Assembly: GCA_039814715.1 (NCBI GenBank)
Contig: JBCCAR010000003.1
Location: 1-64,000, forward strand
DNA: 64,000 nt
Direction of reading: 5' to 3'
Source: CAKZYD01 sp039814715
GTDB taxonomy: Bacteria > Pseudomonadota > Alphaproteobacteria > Sphingomonadales > CAKZYD01
Shown here: in pieces, positions 16,969 to 26,400 of the stretch
How the letters are laid out: each line of letters opens with the position of its first letter
Position numbering within the stretch: the first letter of the stretch is position 1
Program-made: the position numbers and the translations under genes
Notes under the pieces: model-generated
The model's input: only the letters and a program-made list of their open reading frames with translations
Databases searched by the model: none
What the model was told of the DNA's origin: nothing

Positions 16969-17712
16969 ATGCCGATTAGTCAGGGCCAAGTTGATGCCCT
17001 TAACGACAAATATAAAAACGCCACGCCGCAGCAGTTGATGACGGGCGTCTTGACCGAAGACTTTCCGGGGCAAGTGTCCTTGGTGTCATCCTTCGGGACA
17101 GAATCGGCCGTGCTGCTGCATATGGCATCCCAAATTGATAAAACTGTCGACGTGGTGTTCATCAATACGGGCAAGCTGTTTGGCGAAACGATGAAATATA
17201 AGAACAAGCTGGTCGAGCAGCTGGGTCTCAGCCATGTGCGTGCGATTATGCCCAAGCCCGCCTTGCTGGATCAAAATGATCCGCGCGGCGTTCTATGGTC
17301 CCAAAATGCGGACCGCTGCTGTTACACGCGCAAAGTCGAGCCGATGCAGCGCGCCTTGAAGAACGTGAATATCTGGATTTCCGGCCGCAAGGGCTTTCAT
17401 GGCGCTGGGCGAGAGGCTTTGCCGCTGTTTGAGCTCGTGGAAGGGCGTATTAAAATCAATCCACTGGCAAAGTGGTCCAAGACAGATTTAGACGCCTATT
17501 TTGAAAGCTACGCCTTGCCCAAGCACCCGCTGGAAGCGGATGGGTATTTGAGTGTTGGCTGCATGCCTTGCACGACCCCGGTCTCAGACGGTGAAGATAT
17601 GCGTGCCGGGCGCTGGCGCGGCAGCGATAAGACGGAATGCGGCATTCACATGCCCGTTGGTCAGCCTGGCCGCCGCTCTATTCTGCCTGCCGCCCGGCGC
17701 GGCGCAGCTTAG
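16969..17712 (+). CDS. cysH: adenylyl-sulfate (APS) reductase, thioredoxin-dependent
   Basis: A 247-residue CysH-family reductase that produces sulfite from activated sulfate. The nucleotide fold contains SSFGTESAVLLHM. The catalytic cysteine is in the C-terminal ECGIH motif near residue 226. Two extra cysteine pairs, RCCYTRK (Cys117-118) and GCMPC (Cys198, Cys201), are the 4Fe-4S ligands that mark the APS-reducing type, so PAPS formation may not be needed. It closes the cys operon and converges on mfd with a 4 bp overlap of the stop codons. cysD/cysN-type sulfurylase genes are not in the window. Confidence 0.92.
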   Translation: MPISQGQVDALNDKYKNATPQQLMTGVLTEDFPGQVSLVSSFGTESAVLLHMASQIDKTVDVVFINTGKLFGETMKYKNKLVEQLGLSHVRAIMPKPALLDQNDPRGVLWSQNADRCCYTRKVEPMQRALKNVNIWISGRKGFHGAGREALPLFELVEGRIKINPLAKWSKTDLDAYFESYALPKHPLEADGYLSVGCMPCTTPVSDGEDMRAGRWRGSDKTECGIHMPVGQPGRRSILPAARRGAA

Positions 17713-20700
17713 GCCGCAGCCTTTTCCTGCGCAGCCGCTACCAGCGCTTTGACGATCTGTAAGGCCACCTTTGCGCGCCGGTTGACGCTGGCAAGGTCCT
17801 CTAAAACGACCAAGCGATGATCAGGCCGCAGTTTTGCCGTGCGCCGACTGTTTGAGATGAAGTCGACCAGCCCAGCAGGGTTGGCAAATTGGTTGTTATG
17901 GAAGGACAGGGTGATGCCTTTCGCGCCTGCTTCCAGCTTTGCAATACCCGCTTCGCGGCAAAGCTGCTTAATCTCAACGACCTTCAGCAGTTGTTCTGCT
18001 TCTTCCGGGATTGGGCCAAAGCGATCGATCAATTCTGCGGCCAAACCATCGAGGGAAAGCTTGTCGTCAACGCTCGCGATGCGGCGGTAGAGATTCATGC
18101 GGATTTGCAGGTCAGGGACATAGCTTTCCGGAATGAGAACCGCGAGGCCGAGGTTGATCTGCGGCGAGAAATCATCGTCCTGCTGCTCTGCGCCTTTTGC
18201 TGCTGCGACAGCTTCTTCCAGCATCTGTTGGTAGAGCTCCACGCCCACTTCTTTAATATGGCCTGATTGTTCATCGCCAAGCAGATTACCAGCGCCGCGC
18301 AGGTCCATATCATGGCTCGCTAACGTAAAGCCCGCGCCGAGTGTATCGAGGGATTGCAGTACTTCCAGCCGTTTAAGCGCGCCCACGGTCATGCGCTTGG
18401 CCGGTTTCGTGGTCAAATAGGCGTAGGCGCGCGCTTTGGAACGGCCAACCCGGCCACGGATCTGGTACAGCTGCGCTAAGCCAAACATATCAGCGCGGTA
18501 GACCACAAGCGTATTTGCGCTTGGGATATCAAGTCCGCTTTCTACAATGGTAGTGGAGAGCAGGACGTCATATTTGCCATCATAAAACGCATTCATGACG
18601 TCTTCGAGCTGCCCGGATGGCATTTGCCCATGGCCAATCACAAATTTGATTTCCGGCACATGCTCTTCAAGGAACTTAGAGGCTTCTTCAAGGTCGGAGA
18701 TGCGTGGGACAACGAAAAAGCTCTGTCCCCCTCTATAGTGCTCGCGCAGCAGGGCTTCGCGCAGCACCATGTCATCAAAGGGCGTTACAAATGTGCGCAC
18801 AGCAAGCCTGTCGACGGGCGGCGTCGCAATAATGCTAAGTTCGCGCAGGCCTGACAGCGCCAATTGCAATGTCCGCGGGATCGGCGTTGCCGTTAGTGTG
18901 AGCACATGCACATTCGCGCGCAGCTGTTTCAGCCTCTCTTTATGATTGACGCCAAAGTGCTGCTCTTCATCAACAATGACCAACCCCAGGGTGTCAAATG
19001 TCACATTTTTGCCGAGCAGGGCATGCGTCCCGATGACGATATCTAAGTCGCCGTCTGCCATGCCAGCTTTCACGGCATTGGCTTGTTTTGTGGCGACCAA
19101 TCGGCTTAGCTGGCCGATTTTCAGCGGCCAACCGCGAAACCGTTCTTGGAAGGTCTTGTAGTGCTGGCGGGCGAGCAAGGTTGTGGGGCAAATCACGGCG
19201 ACTTGCTTGCCAGTCATTGCTGCTACAAAGGCCGCGCGCAGAGCGACTTCCGTTTTGCCAAAGCCCACATCGCCGCAGACGAGGCGGTCCATGGGCCGGC
19301 CGCTTGCCATATCGCCGAGCGTGTCTTCTATCGCGCTTAGCTGATCGTCGGTTTCATCATAAGGAAAGCGCGCGCAAAACTCGTCGTAGAGACCCTCAGG
19401 GGCCTCGCAAGGCTCGCCTTTGCGTAGTTCTCTTGCTGCTGCAATTTTGATGAGCTCATCGGCAATTTCGCGAATGCGCTGCTTGGCGCGGGCCTTGCGG
19501 TTCTGCCATCCTGCGCCGCCGAGCTTGTCTAGCGTTGTTGCTGCGTCTTCCCCGCTAAAGCGGCTGAGCACATCAATGTTCTCCACTGGGACATAAAGCG
19601 ACGCATCACTTGCATAGCGCAGCCAAACACAGTCATGCGGCGCGCCGTGAACCTCGATGGTTTGTAAGCCTTCAAACCGGCCAATTCCGTGGTCTACATG
19701 GACCACATGATCACCTGGGCTGAGCTGAGAGACTTCGGTGAGAAAGTTCTCTGCCTTTTTGGTTTTGCGGGCTTTGCGGATGAGCCGGTCGCCAAGAATG
19801 TCTTGCTCAGTAATCCAGCCTAAACCGTCAAACTCCAGGCCTTGCTCCAGCGGTAAAACCGCCATTCCCACGGCACTTTGGGGCAAGGCTTTCGCGGCTT
19901 CTAGCGTAACCACGCGTGACATGTGTTCCACGCCATGATCACCCAGGACTGTTGTCAGTCGGTCCGCTGCGCCGTCGGAATACGCAACGATCACGGGTTT
20001 TACGCTGCGGCTGCGCAAATCTTTGAAATGGCGCGTGACGGCATCATAGATATTGGTGGTGCCATTTTTGCGTTCTGGCGCGAAATTTCGCCCCGCTTTT
20101 GCCCCTAGCGACAGGTTGGAGCGCCCTGCCACATCAAACGGCGTCAATGTGACGGCTTGGAAATCACTGAGGAGCGCCTTCCATTCAGCGTCGCCCACAT
20201 AGAGCTTGTCCGGCGGCAAAGGTTTGTAGGGAGACGACAAACCAGCTTCTGCACTTAAGGCGGCTTTGCGTGTCTCGTAATAGTCTTGAACGGCCTTAAA
20301 GCGTTCTGCCGAGGCTGCCTCAATGTCGGCATCAACAGTGACGGTCGCGCTCTCGCTTAACACATCCAAGATGGTTTCGAGCTGCTCAAAGAACAGCGGC
20401 ATCCAATGATCAATGCCGGGGGCACGGCGCCCTTCGCTGGCAGCTTCATAAATCGGATCGTCATCCATTACCGTGCCGAACAGCTCCACATAGGCTTTTC
20501 GGAAGCGCCGGATGGCGTCTGGAGAGAAATCAAGTTCGCTGGCGGGAACGATGTGTAAGGTCTTTAGAGTGTGGGTCGTGCGCTGGCTAATGGGATCGAA
20601 GGCGCGCAGGCTATCGATCTCATCGCCAAAAAAGTCGACGCGTACAGGCTCGGCGCTCCCAGAAGGCCAAAAATCGGCCAAGCCGCCGCGAATGGCAAAA

Positions 20701-21209
20701 TCGCCGGGCTCATTCACCGTGGTCGCACGCATGTAGCCGCGCTGGGTTAGGAAGGCCGCCAAGCTCTCCATGCTGAGCGTGTCCCCGCGCTTTAAACTCA
20801 GAGATGAGGCATCAACCCACGCCCGGGGCACCACGCGCTGGCTAGCCGCATTGAGTGTTGTCACAATGATGCGTGGGCGCTCTGGATTGGTCGTTCTTAA
20901 GGCCGCAAGCGCGCGGATACGCGCAGCTGATAGGTCTGCATTGGGCGAGACGCGGTCATAGGGCAGGCAATCCCATGCGGGCAGGGTGATCACCTCGACA
21001 TCCGGCGCGAAGAACGCGAGTTGGTCGCGCATGTACAGCATACGGCTATCATCGAGCGCGATGTGCAGGACCGCGGGCGCATCGCTTGGATGGCGTGCGC
21101 GCGCCAGAGCGGCCAGCAGCTGGACATCGCTGCCAGCTAAGGCATTGCTAATTGTTTTGGGTCTGTTGTCGCCGCTCAGACGGGCGAGCAAGTCTTCGGT
21201 AACGGGCAA
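17709..21209 (-). CDS. mfd: transcription-repair coupling factor
   Basis: A 1166-residue DNA translocase that removes RNA polymerase stalled at lesions and recruits UvrA. The order is as expected: N-terminal UvrB-like region (IITLPAWDCLPYDRVSPN-type block near residue 78), CarD-like RNAP-interaction domain around 490-590 (GDHVVHVDHGIGRFEGL), RecG-like helicase core with Walker A GDVGFGKTEVALRA and box DEEQHFGV, the TRG motif near GVELYQQML, and the C-terminal TRCF domain. The length matches the family. It is followed upstream by sdhE with 4 bp spacing. The mfd-sdhE-recG group is a familiar alphaproteobacterial arrangement. Confidence 0.96.
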   Translation of the reverse strand: MPVTEDLLARLSGDNRPKTISNALAGSDVQLLAALARARHPSDAPAVLHIALDDSRMLYMRDQLAFFAPDVEVITLPAWDCLPYDRVSPNADLSAARIRALAALRTTNPERPRIIVTTLNAASQRVVPRAWVDASSLSLKRGDTLSMESLAAFLTQRGYMRATTVNEPGDFAIRGGLADFWPSGSAEPVRVDFFGDEIDSLRAFDPISQRTTHTLKTLHIVPASELDFSPDAIRRFRKAYVELFGTVMDDDPIYEAASEGRRAPGIDHWMPLFFEQLETILDVLSESATVTVDADIEAASAERFKAVQDYYETRKAALSAEAGLSSPYKPLPPDKLYVGDAEWKALLSDFQAVTLTPFDVAGRSNLSLGAKAGRNFAPERKNGTTNIYDAVTRHFKDLRSRSVKPVIVAYSDGAADRLTTVLGDHGVEHMSRVVTLEAAKALPQSAVGMAVLPLEQGLEFDGLGWITEQDILGDRLIRKARKTKKAENFLTEVSQLSPGDHVVHVDHGIGRFEGLQTIEVHGAPHDCVWLRYASDASLYVPVENIDVLSRFSGEDAATTLDKLGGAGWQNRKARAKQRIREIADELIKIAAARELRKGEPCEAPEGLYDEFCARFPYDETDDQLSAIEDTLGDMASGRPMDRLVCGDVGFGKTEVALRAAFVAAMTGKQVAVICPTTLLARQHYKTFQERFRGWPLKIGQLSRLVATKQANAVKAGMADGDLDIVIGTHALLGKNVTFDTLGLVIVDEEQHFGVNHKERLKQLRANVHVLTLTATPIPRTLQLALSGLRELSIIATPPVDRLAVRTFVTPFDDMVLREALLREHYRGGQSFFVVPRISDLEEASKFLEEHVPEIKFVIGHGQMPSGQLEDVMNAFYDGKYDVLLSTTIVESGLDIPSANTLVVYRADMFGLAQLYQIRGRVGRSKARAYAYLTTKPAKRMTVGALKRLEVLQSLDTLGAGFTLASHDMDLRGAGNLLGDEQSGHIKEVGVELYQQMLEEAVAAAKGAEQQDDDFSPQINLGLAVLIPESYVPDLQIRMNLYRRIASVDDKLSLDGLAAELIDRFGPIPEEAEQLLKVVEIKQLCREAGIAKLEAGAKGITLSFHNNQFANPAGLVDFISNSRRTAKLRPDHRLVVLEDLASVNRRAKVALQIVKALVAAAQEKAAA

Positions 21210-21213
21210 GGCG

Positions 21214-21492
21214 CTACCAGCCCAGCTTCATCGTGTCCTGGATGTAATCCAGTTTTTGCATGTCTTTCATCATATCGGTGTCAAAAGCCGGCGGCGGAGG
21301 CTGTTTGCCGGTGATCCAGGCCATGATGTCGACGTCCTGCTGCATCATCAGCGCTTCCAGCCACGTAATGTCATCTTCACTCAGCCCATTGGCGCGCGCT
21401 TCCACATAGCCGCCCAGCATAATGTCAGCTTCTTTTGTTCCGCGATGGCTGGCGCGGAATTTTAGGCGGCGAAGGCGGGTGTCGTCGGTCAT
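21214..21492 (-). CDS. sdhE: FAD assembly factor SdhE (succinate dehydrogenase assembly)
   Basis: A 92-residue member of the SdhE/Sdh5 family, which promotes covalent flavinylation of succinate dehydrogenase. The N-terminus has LRRLKFRASHRGTKEADIML, with the conserved RG(T/M)xE(A/L)D motif that contacts the flavoprotein. The remainder is a short helical bundle with the LMMQQDVDIMAWI block. The ATG at 21492 is used; a TTG at 21513 would add seven unconserved residues. It lies 4 bp upstream of mfd and is divergent from recG by about 105 bp. Confidence 0.92.
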   Translation of the reverse strand: MTDDTRLRRLKFRASHRGTKEADIMLGGYVEARANGLSEDDITWLEALMMQQDVDIMAWITGKQPPPPAFDTDMMKDMQKLDYIQDTMKLGW

Positions 21493-21597
21493 GGGTTTTC
21501 TTATCCGCTCCAAGCAGGCGAGTGTGTTTCAGGGCTTTCCCTACGGGGATGTATTGCTAATGTGGCGCTATGACAACCCGCCCGATGCTACAACCCC

Positions 21598-23676
21598 ATG
21601 CGACCTGACGTCCTCTTCCCGCTCTTTGCTGATGTGGCCAAGCTTAGCGGCGTTGGGCCTAATCTAAAAGCGTGTCTCGAGCGGCTGAAAATAACGCGCG
21701 TAGCTGATCTGTTATGGCACCTACCAAGTGGCGTAATCGATCGCCGCCCGATAGAAACGCTTGAAACGGCACTTGTTGGGTCCATTGTCACAATTGATGT
21801 GACCATAGGCATGCATGAAAAAGCGCCGTCTTCTAAAGCACCGTGGCGTATCTTTGCCAGCGATGACTTAGGCAGGCAATTGCAGCTGGTGTATTTCTCC
21901 GCAAAGGCAGACTACCTGTCGCGGCTTTTGCCTGAGGGGGGCGTTCGGCGCGTGTCAGGCACTGTGGAGGCGTATGGCTCACAGCTACAAATGGTGCACC
22001 CTGACTATGTTGCTACGCTCGAACAAGCCGATACAATTCCGGTTGTAGAGCCCGTCTATCCGCTCACGCAGGGGCTGACCTTAAAGCGTTTATCGGGGTT
22101 TATTGCCCAAGCTTTAGAACGCATGCCTGCGCTTGAAGAGTGGATAGAGCCAACAGTCCTGAGCCAAAAGGGCTGTCCGCATTGGCGTGATGCATTGCTG
22201 GCGGTGCATAGGCCGCAAGATGCTCAGCCGCGCTATGATGCCAGGGCCCGGCTTGCCTATGATGAGCTGTTTGCCAACCAGTTGACGATTGCGATTCTGC
22301 GCCGCCGTGCTAGGGCGCGGCGAGGGCGCGCTTTTCGGCCAAACGGCGCTTTGCAAAGCGAGGTGCTAAGCCGCCTGCCTTTCTCGCCCACCGCGGCGCA
22401 AACCCGCGCTGTAGAGGAAATCAGCGCAGACATGGCGCAAGAGAGCGTGATGACACGGCTTTTGCAAGGAGACGTGGGGTCCGGCAAGACCCTCGTCGCG
22501 CTCATGGCGATGTTGAATGCTGTGGAAAGCGGCGCGCAAGCCGTCTTGCTTGCGCCAACTGAGATTTTAGCGCGTCAGCATGGCCAAACACTTGCGCAGA
22601 TGCTGCAGGGAACGGACGTTACTCTTGCCGTTCTCACAGGCCGAGACAAAGGTGCAGGCCGCAGGGAGACGCTTGCCCAGCTAGAAAGTGGTGACATCAA
22701 TATCCTGGTCGGCACGCATGCAGTGTTTCAAGACAGTGTTGCATATAAGGATTTGGGTCTGGTCGTCATTGATGAGCAGCACCGCTTTGGCGTGCACCAG
22801 CGCTTGATGATGAGCCGAAAAGGCCGCATCAGGCCTGATCTACTCGTGATGACGGCAACACCAATCCCGCGCACTTTGACTTTAGCGGCTTATGGCGAGA
22901 TGGCGGTCTCCAAGCTCGATGAAAAGCCGCCAGGGCGTCAGCCCATTGATACCCGCGTTGTGCCCATGGGCCGCGTTGAAGATGTTGTATCCGCCCTGCG
23001 CCGCGCGCTTGGCGAAGGGGCGCAGGTCTACTGGGTCTGCCCGCTGGTTGAGGAATCGGAACTGACGGATCAAGCGGCCGCAGAAGCGCGTCATGCTTAT
23101 CTAGAACGCATCTTTCCTGGAAAAGTGGGGCTGGTTCATGGCCGTATGCCAGCCAGCGAGAAAGATGCGGCAATGAGTGCCTTTCTTGCTGGTGATTCGC
23201 GTATTTTGGTCGCTACGACGGTGATAGAAGTGGGCGTCGATGTTCCCAATGCGACGATCATTGTTATTGAGGAAGCCGAGCGCTTTGGCCTGGCGCAGCT
23301 GCACCAATTGCGTGGGCGCGTTGGCCGCGGGCGCAAAAAGTCGGTGTGTTTATTGCTGCGCGGGGAGAGTTTAAGCGAAACGGCGCAGGCGCGGCTACGA
23401 ATATTGCGTGAGAGTGAAGACGGATTTCGCATTGCTGAAGAAGATTTGCGCCTGCGCGGAAGCGGAGAAATTTTAGGCACACGCCAATCCGGCTTACCGC
23501 AGTTTCGCCTTGCCAACTTAGACGAGCACCAAGGCTTGCTGCAGGTTGCCGATGACGATGCGCGTTATCTCTTAGAAGTCGATCCAGGGTTAGATAGCCC
23601 GCGCGGCCAGGCGGCCCGCACGCTGCTCTATCTTATGGAGCGCGATGATGCGGTACGCTTGCTGGATGCTGGCTAA
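21598..23676 (+). CDS. recG: ATP-dependent DNA helicase RecG
   Basis: A 692-residue branch-migration helicase that remodels stalled forks and Holliday junctions. The N-terminal wedge/OB domain covers roughly residues 1-240 and includes LSGVGPNLKACLERL. The helicase core has Walker A GDVGSGKTLVAL, VGTHAVFQ, DEQHRFGV, TATPIPRTL and QLRGRVGRG. Length and motif order are normal. The start is divergent from sdhE, and the 3' end overlaps the DUF502 gene by 4 bp in convergent orientation. Confidence 0.96.
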   Translation: MRPDVLFPLFADVAKLSGVGPNLKACLERLKITRVADLLWHLPSGVIDRRPIETLETALVGSIVTIDVTIGMHEKAPSSKAPWRIFASDDLGRQLQLVYFSAKADYLSRLLPEGGVRRVSGTVEAYGSQLQMVHPDYVATLEQADTIPVVEPVYPLTQGLTLKRLSGFIAQALERMPALEEWIEPTVLSQKGCPHWRDALLAVHRPQDAQPRYDARARLAYDELFANQLTIAILRRRARARRGRAFRPNGALQSEVLSRLPFSPTAAQTRAVEEISADMAQESVMTRLLQGDVGSGKTLVALMAMLNAVESGAQAVLLAPTEILARQHGQTLAQMLQGTDVTLAVLTGRDKGAGRRETLAQLESGDINILVGTHAVFQDSVAYKDLGLVVIDEQHRFGVHQRLMMSRKGRIRPDLLVMTATPIPRTLTLAAYGEMAVSKLDEKPPGRQPIDTRVVPMGRVEDVVSALRRALGEGAQVYWVCPLVEESELTDQAAAEARHAYLERIFPGKVGLVHGRMPASEKDAAMSAFLAGDSRILVATTVIEVGVDVPNATIIVIEEAERFGLAQLHQLRGRVGRGRKKSVCLLLRGESLSETAQARLRILRESEDGFRIAEEDLRLRGSGEILGTRQSGLPQFRLANLDEHQGLLQVADDDARYLLEVDPGLDSPRGQAARTLLYLMERDDAVRLLDAG

Positions 23677-24482
23677 GTTTCAATATCGCGGGTGACTGGC
23701 AAGACTTCTCTTTCTTCAGGGTCTGGATCAATGCCAGCGGCCTTTTCCATGCGCTGCGGCGGCGTCACCAAGCCTGCAGAAATCACATATTTCACGCCTT
23801 CTTCCACCGTCATGTCGAGGTACGTGACGTCTTCTTTAGGCACAAAAAGCAGAAATCCCGATGTCGGGTTTGGCGTGGTGGGCAAAAATACGTTGACCAT
23901 ATCGCTGCCATGGCGGGTAGCGATTTCACCCTTGGTCGGCGCGGTCACAAACGCAATCGCATAGAGGCCTTTGCGCGGGTACTCCACCAGAACCACATCG
24001 CGAAAGGACATTGATGATTGGCTAATGATGGTCTCAAAAATTTGCTTAAGAGTACCATAGATTGTCCGTACGACAGGGAGATTGTCGACGACGCGTTCTC
24101 CCAAATTCAGCAGACTGCGGCCAAAGAAGTTGGCTGTGATCATGCCAAGCAAAATAAGGAATAGCACGACGATGACGACGCCAAGACCTGGTATCCCAAC
24201 GGGCAGATATGTTTCCGGATTGTATTTCGCGGGAATGAGCGGTGTGATTCGTTTGTCGACGGTCACAACGAACAGCCAGGTGAGATAAATTGTAATCGAT
24301 ATGGGCGCCGCAACGACAACGCCTGTTAAAAAATAGGTCCGTAAACGTGCGGAAAAGCTGCGCTTGTTGCCTTGATCTTCTTGGTGTCTTTTCCGGTCCG
24401 TCACACCACGATCTTTCTTTGAGGTCACGTTTTTATAGGTCTCTAATTGTTGTGTTACAGCATTAGCATCTTCACCCGCCAT
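23673..24482 (-). CDS. DUF502 family inner-membrane protein
   Basis: A 269-residue protein with a 45-residue charged cytoplasmic N-terminus, two membrane helices (about residues 50-75 and 95-120), and a soluble domain with the DUF502 blocks VVRTIYGTLKQ, VEYPRKGLYAIAFVT and VFLPTTPNPTSGFLLFVP. The family is widespread in bacteria and plants; its function is not established, with proposed envelope or trafficking roles. It is a single-gene unit, convergent with recG and divergent from the Sel1 gene. Confidence 0.87.
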   Translation of the reverse strand: MAGEDANAVTQQLETYKNVTSKKDRGVTDRKRHQEDQGNKRSFSARLRTYFLTGVVVAAPISITIYLTWLFVVTVDKRITPLIPAKYNPETYLPVGIPGLGVVIVVLFLILLGMITANFFGRSLLNLGERVVDNLPVVRTIYGTLKQIFETIISQSSMSFRDVVLVEYPRKGLYAIAFVTAPTKGEIATRHGSDMVNVFLPTTPNPTSGFLLFVPKEDVTYLDMTVEEGVKYVISAGLVTPPQRMEKAAGIDPDPEEREVLPVTRDIET

Positions 24483-24579
24483 CTGGCGAGAAAGTGCTGT
24501 AATGACGGTTGGGTTCGGCAGAAATATGGTCTATGTACGAGCCAGAGAAGAAAAGCAGGCGGCGTAAAAAGGCTGAACA

Positions 24580-25146
24580 TTGGAAAGGCGAGCGGTAAGG
24601 CGGTATGGCAGCGTTGCTGTTATTGGCCTAAGCATACTTCTACTTTTGCTATTCCAAACCCTGGGCCGGACCCAGGTCAATAGCCGTACGCTAGCACCTC
24701 AAGAACAGCACCTCGAAGCGATGGCCGTTTATAACGACGGCGAATACATCCGCGCCCATGATATGTTTTTAACCCTCGCCCAGCAGGGAAACGTTGATGC
24801 AAAGGCGATGCTAGGCGTGATTTACTTTCATGGCCATGGCGTGGACGCTGACCGGGTCAAGTCAGCCATATGGTTCTATCAAGCTGCGCGCGCTGGTCGT
24901 GCGCCAGCCCAGCTCCTCGTTGGCAAGCTATTTTTGTCGGGCGAAGGTGTCGCCGCTGACCGCGATGAGGCGGCCTTTTGGTTGACCTTAGCGCGTGATC
25001 GCGGCGAAGGAGAGGTGGCGGAAAACGCCCAGGCTGCGCTGCAAACAGTCCTGCCGACACTCAGTGCGGATGTGCGCGAGAGCATTCAGCGCCGGGTCAA
25101 GTTTTGGCGGCCAGACGTGTCTGACCAAGAGACTTTGGGAAGTTAG
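24580..25146 (+). CDS. membrane-anchored Sel1-repeat protein
   Basis: A 188-residue protein with one N-terminal membrane segment (about residues 12-28) and a periplasmic region of Sel1/TPR-like repeats: AKAMLGVIYFHGHGV, then APAQLLVGKLFLSGEGV, each followed by a helix with WFYQAARAGR- or WLTLARDRGE-type sequence. Such repeats mediate protein-protein contacts. The start is a TTG directly after an in-frame stop; no ATG lies before the membrane segment. It is convergent with the probable ceramide synthase gene, separated by 12 bp, with a shared terminator hairpin. Confidence 0.8.
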   Translation: MERRAVRRYGSVAVIGLSILLLLLFQTLGRTQVNSRTLAPQEQHLEAMAVYNDGEYIRAHDMFLTLAQQGNVDAKAMLGVIYFHGHGVDADRVKSAIWFYQAARAGRAPAQLLVGKLFLSGEGVAADRDEAAFWLTLARDRGEGEVAENAQAALQTVLPTLSADVRESIQRRVKFWRPDVSDQETLGS

Positions 25147-25151
25147 CTAAA

Positions 25152-25175
25152 CCTGGCTCTAGTCCAGGGATTTTT
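25152..25175 (+). terminator. intrinsic terminator after the Sel1 gene
   Basis: A 5-bp stem CCTGG/CCAGG with a 7-nt loop is followed by GATTTTT on the plus strand, 5 bp after the Sel1 stop. It overlaps the 3' end of the convergent gene. The stem is short, so efficiency is uncertain. Confidence 0.45.
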
Positions 25176-26316
25176 CAAACATACCGTAGCGCTTGTAAAT
25201 ATGCGCTCCAACAGACACCAGCATGTTGTTAATGCCTTGGTTGTCATCCAGTATCCAAGACAGCTCAGAATGTGTGGAATTAAACGTTCCCACGCGCGCT
25301 CTGATTTTTGCAATCAACGAAATGCCCAGAATGCCGCCGATTCGAGTATTTTGCAGGTGCGGCAAGGTTCCTAGAAGGGCTGTTCTGAGACGCGGAAAAT
25401 TGCGCCGACGCAAGCGGATGAGGAGCTTCAGCCAATTAAAGGGCAAAAGTCTGCCGTTAAAATCAGCTGTGAGCACGTTTATGTCAGGCAGCACAAACAT
25501 GAAGGCCACGCGCTCGCCCCTGTAATATGCGAATGCGCCAAGCTCTGGTTGCATGATCATTTTCAGCGATTTGCGAAAGCGCTGTGCCTCGCTCGCTGTC
25601 ATAGGGGTAAAGCCCCAATTTTTTGTCCAAGATTTATTGAAGATATCTAGCGCTAGGGTCACTTCGTCTTCAAATTTGCTCATGTCGAGGAAGCGAAATT
25701 CAATGTCCTTATTCGCATCAGCCCATTCAACCATACGGTCAAATTTCGGGTTAATGCCTTTTGAAATATTATAGTCATACGCATAAAGCTCTTTGACTTG
25801 GCGGTAGCCATGATGTTCCACGAGGCCGCGATAATAAGGCCGGCCATGCGGCATGAGCACTGCATTGGGCGTATCAAACCCTTCCGTAAGAAGGCCGACC
25901 TCCTCGTTGATCGATGGATTAAAGGGACCTAAGGCTCGTCTCATGCCTTGGCTCTTAAGCCACCTCTCAGCTGCATTCAGCAATAGTCGTGCTGTATTGG
26001 TATTGTCCTCACATTCAAAGTAGCCAAATTGGCCTGTACCCTTGCCCATTGTATCTTGGACCAGGCTATCCACTTGCGCACTGATGCGGCCGACGGGCAC
26101 GCCAGCTCTTTTCGCAACAAAATACTGCGTTTTTGCGTGTTCGAGATAAGGGCTGGAAGATTTCAGAAGGCTTGCAATATCGAAGCGAAGCGGCGCGCAG
26201 TATTCCGGGACGTTTTTGTAGACCGTGTCCGTGACGTCCAGGAAAGACGTGTTGAAAGTGTCTGGCCCATAAGCGTCTAGTGTTAGGTCCGGGTCAGATG
26301 CCGCCGCTGATGTCAT
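25159..26316 (-). CDS. GNAT-like N-acyltransferase, probable bacterial ceramide synthase (bCerS)
   Basis: A 385-residue soluble protein of the GNAT acyltransferase superfamily. Visible blocks are GVPVGRISAQVD near residue 74 and the conserved GPFNPSINEEVGLLTEGFD near 130-150, then MPHGRPYYRGLVEHHGY. In Caulobacter the ceramide synthase that N-acylates the long-chain base is an unusual GNAT-family protein encoded in the serine palmitoyltransferase cluster; family, size and neighbourhood here fit that role. It would transfer a fatty acyl group to the amine of sphinganine or 3-ketosphinganine. The adjacent co-directional hydroxylase gene (84 bp upstream) supports a lipid substrate. A homologous acyltransferase with another amine acceptor cannot be excluded. 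Confidence 0.6.
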   Translation of the reverse strand: MTSAAASDPDLTLDAYGPDTFNTSFLDVTDTVYKNVPEYCAPLRFDIASLLKSSSPYLEHAKTQYFVAKRAGVPVGRISAQVDSLVQDTMGKGTGQFGYFECEDNTNTARLLLNAAERWLKSQGMRRALGPFNPSINEEVGLLTEGFDTPNAVLMPHGRPYYRGLVEHHGYRQVKELYAYDYNISKGINPKFDRMVEWADANKDIEFRFLDMSKFEDEVTLALDIFNKSWTKNWGFTPMTASEAQRFRKSLKMIMQPELGAFAYYRGERVAFMFVLPDINVLTADFNGRLLPFNWLKLLIRLRRRNFPRLRTALLGTLPHLQNTRIGGILGISLIAKIRARVGTFNSTHSELSWILDDNQGINNMLVSVGAHIYKRYGMFEKSLD

Positions 26317-26400
26317 TAAACCTCATCTCCCGCCCGTTTATTGCAGGAGAGATAACGCGTTGCACCCAAAAGCTGAAGAGAAATAAAGGTGCGAGTGTGT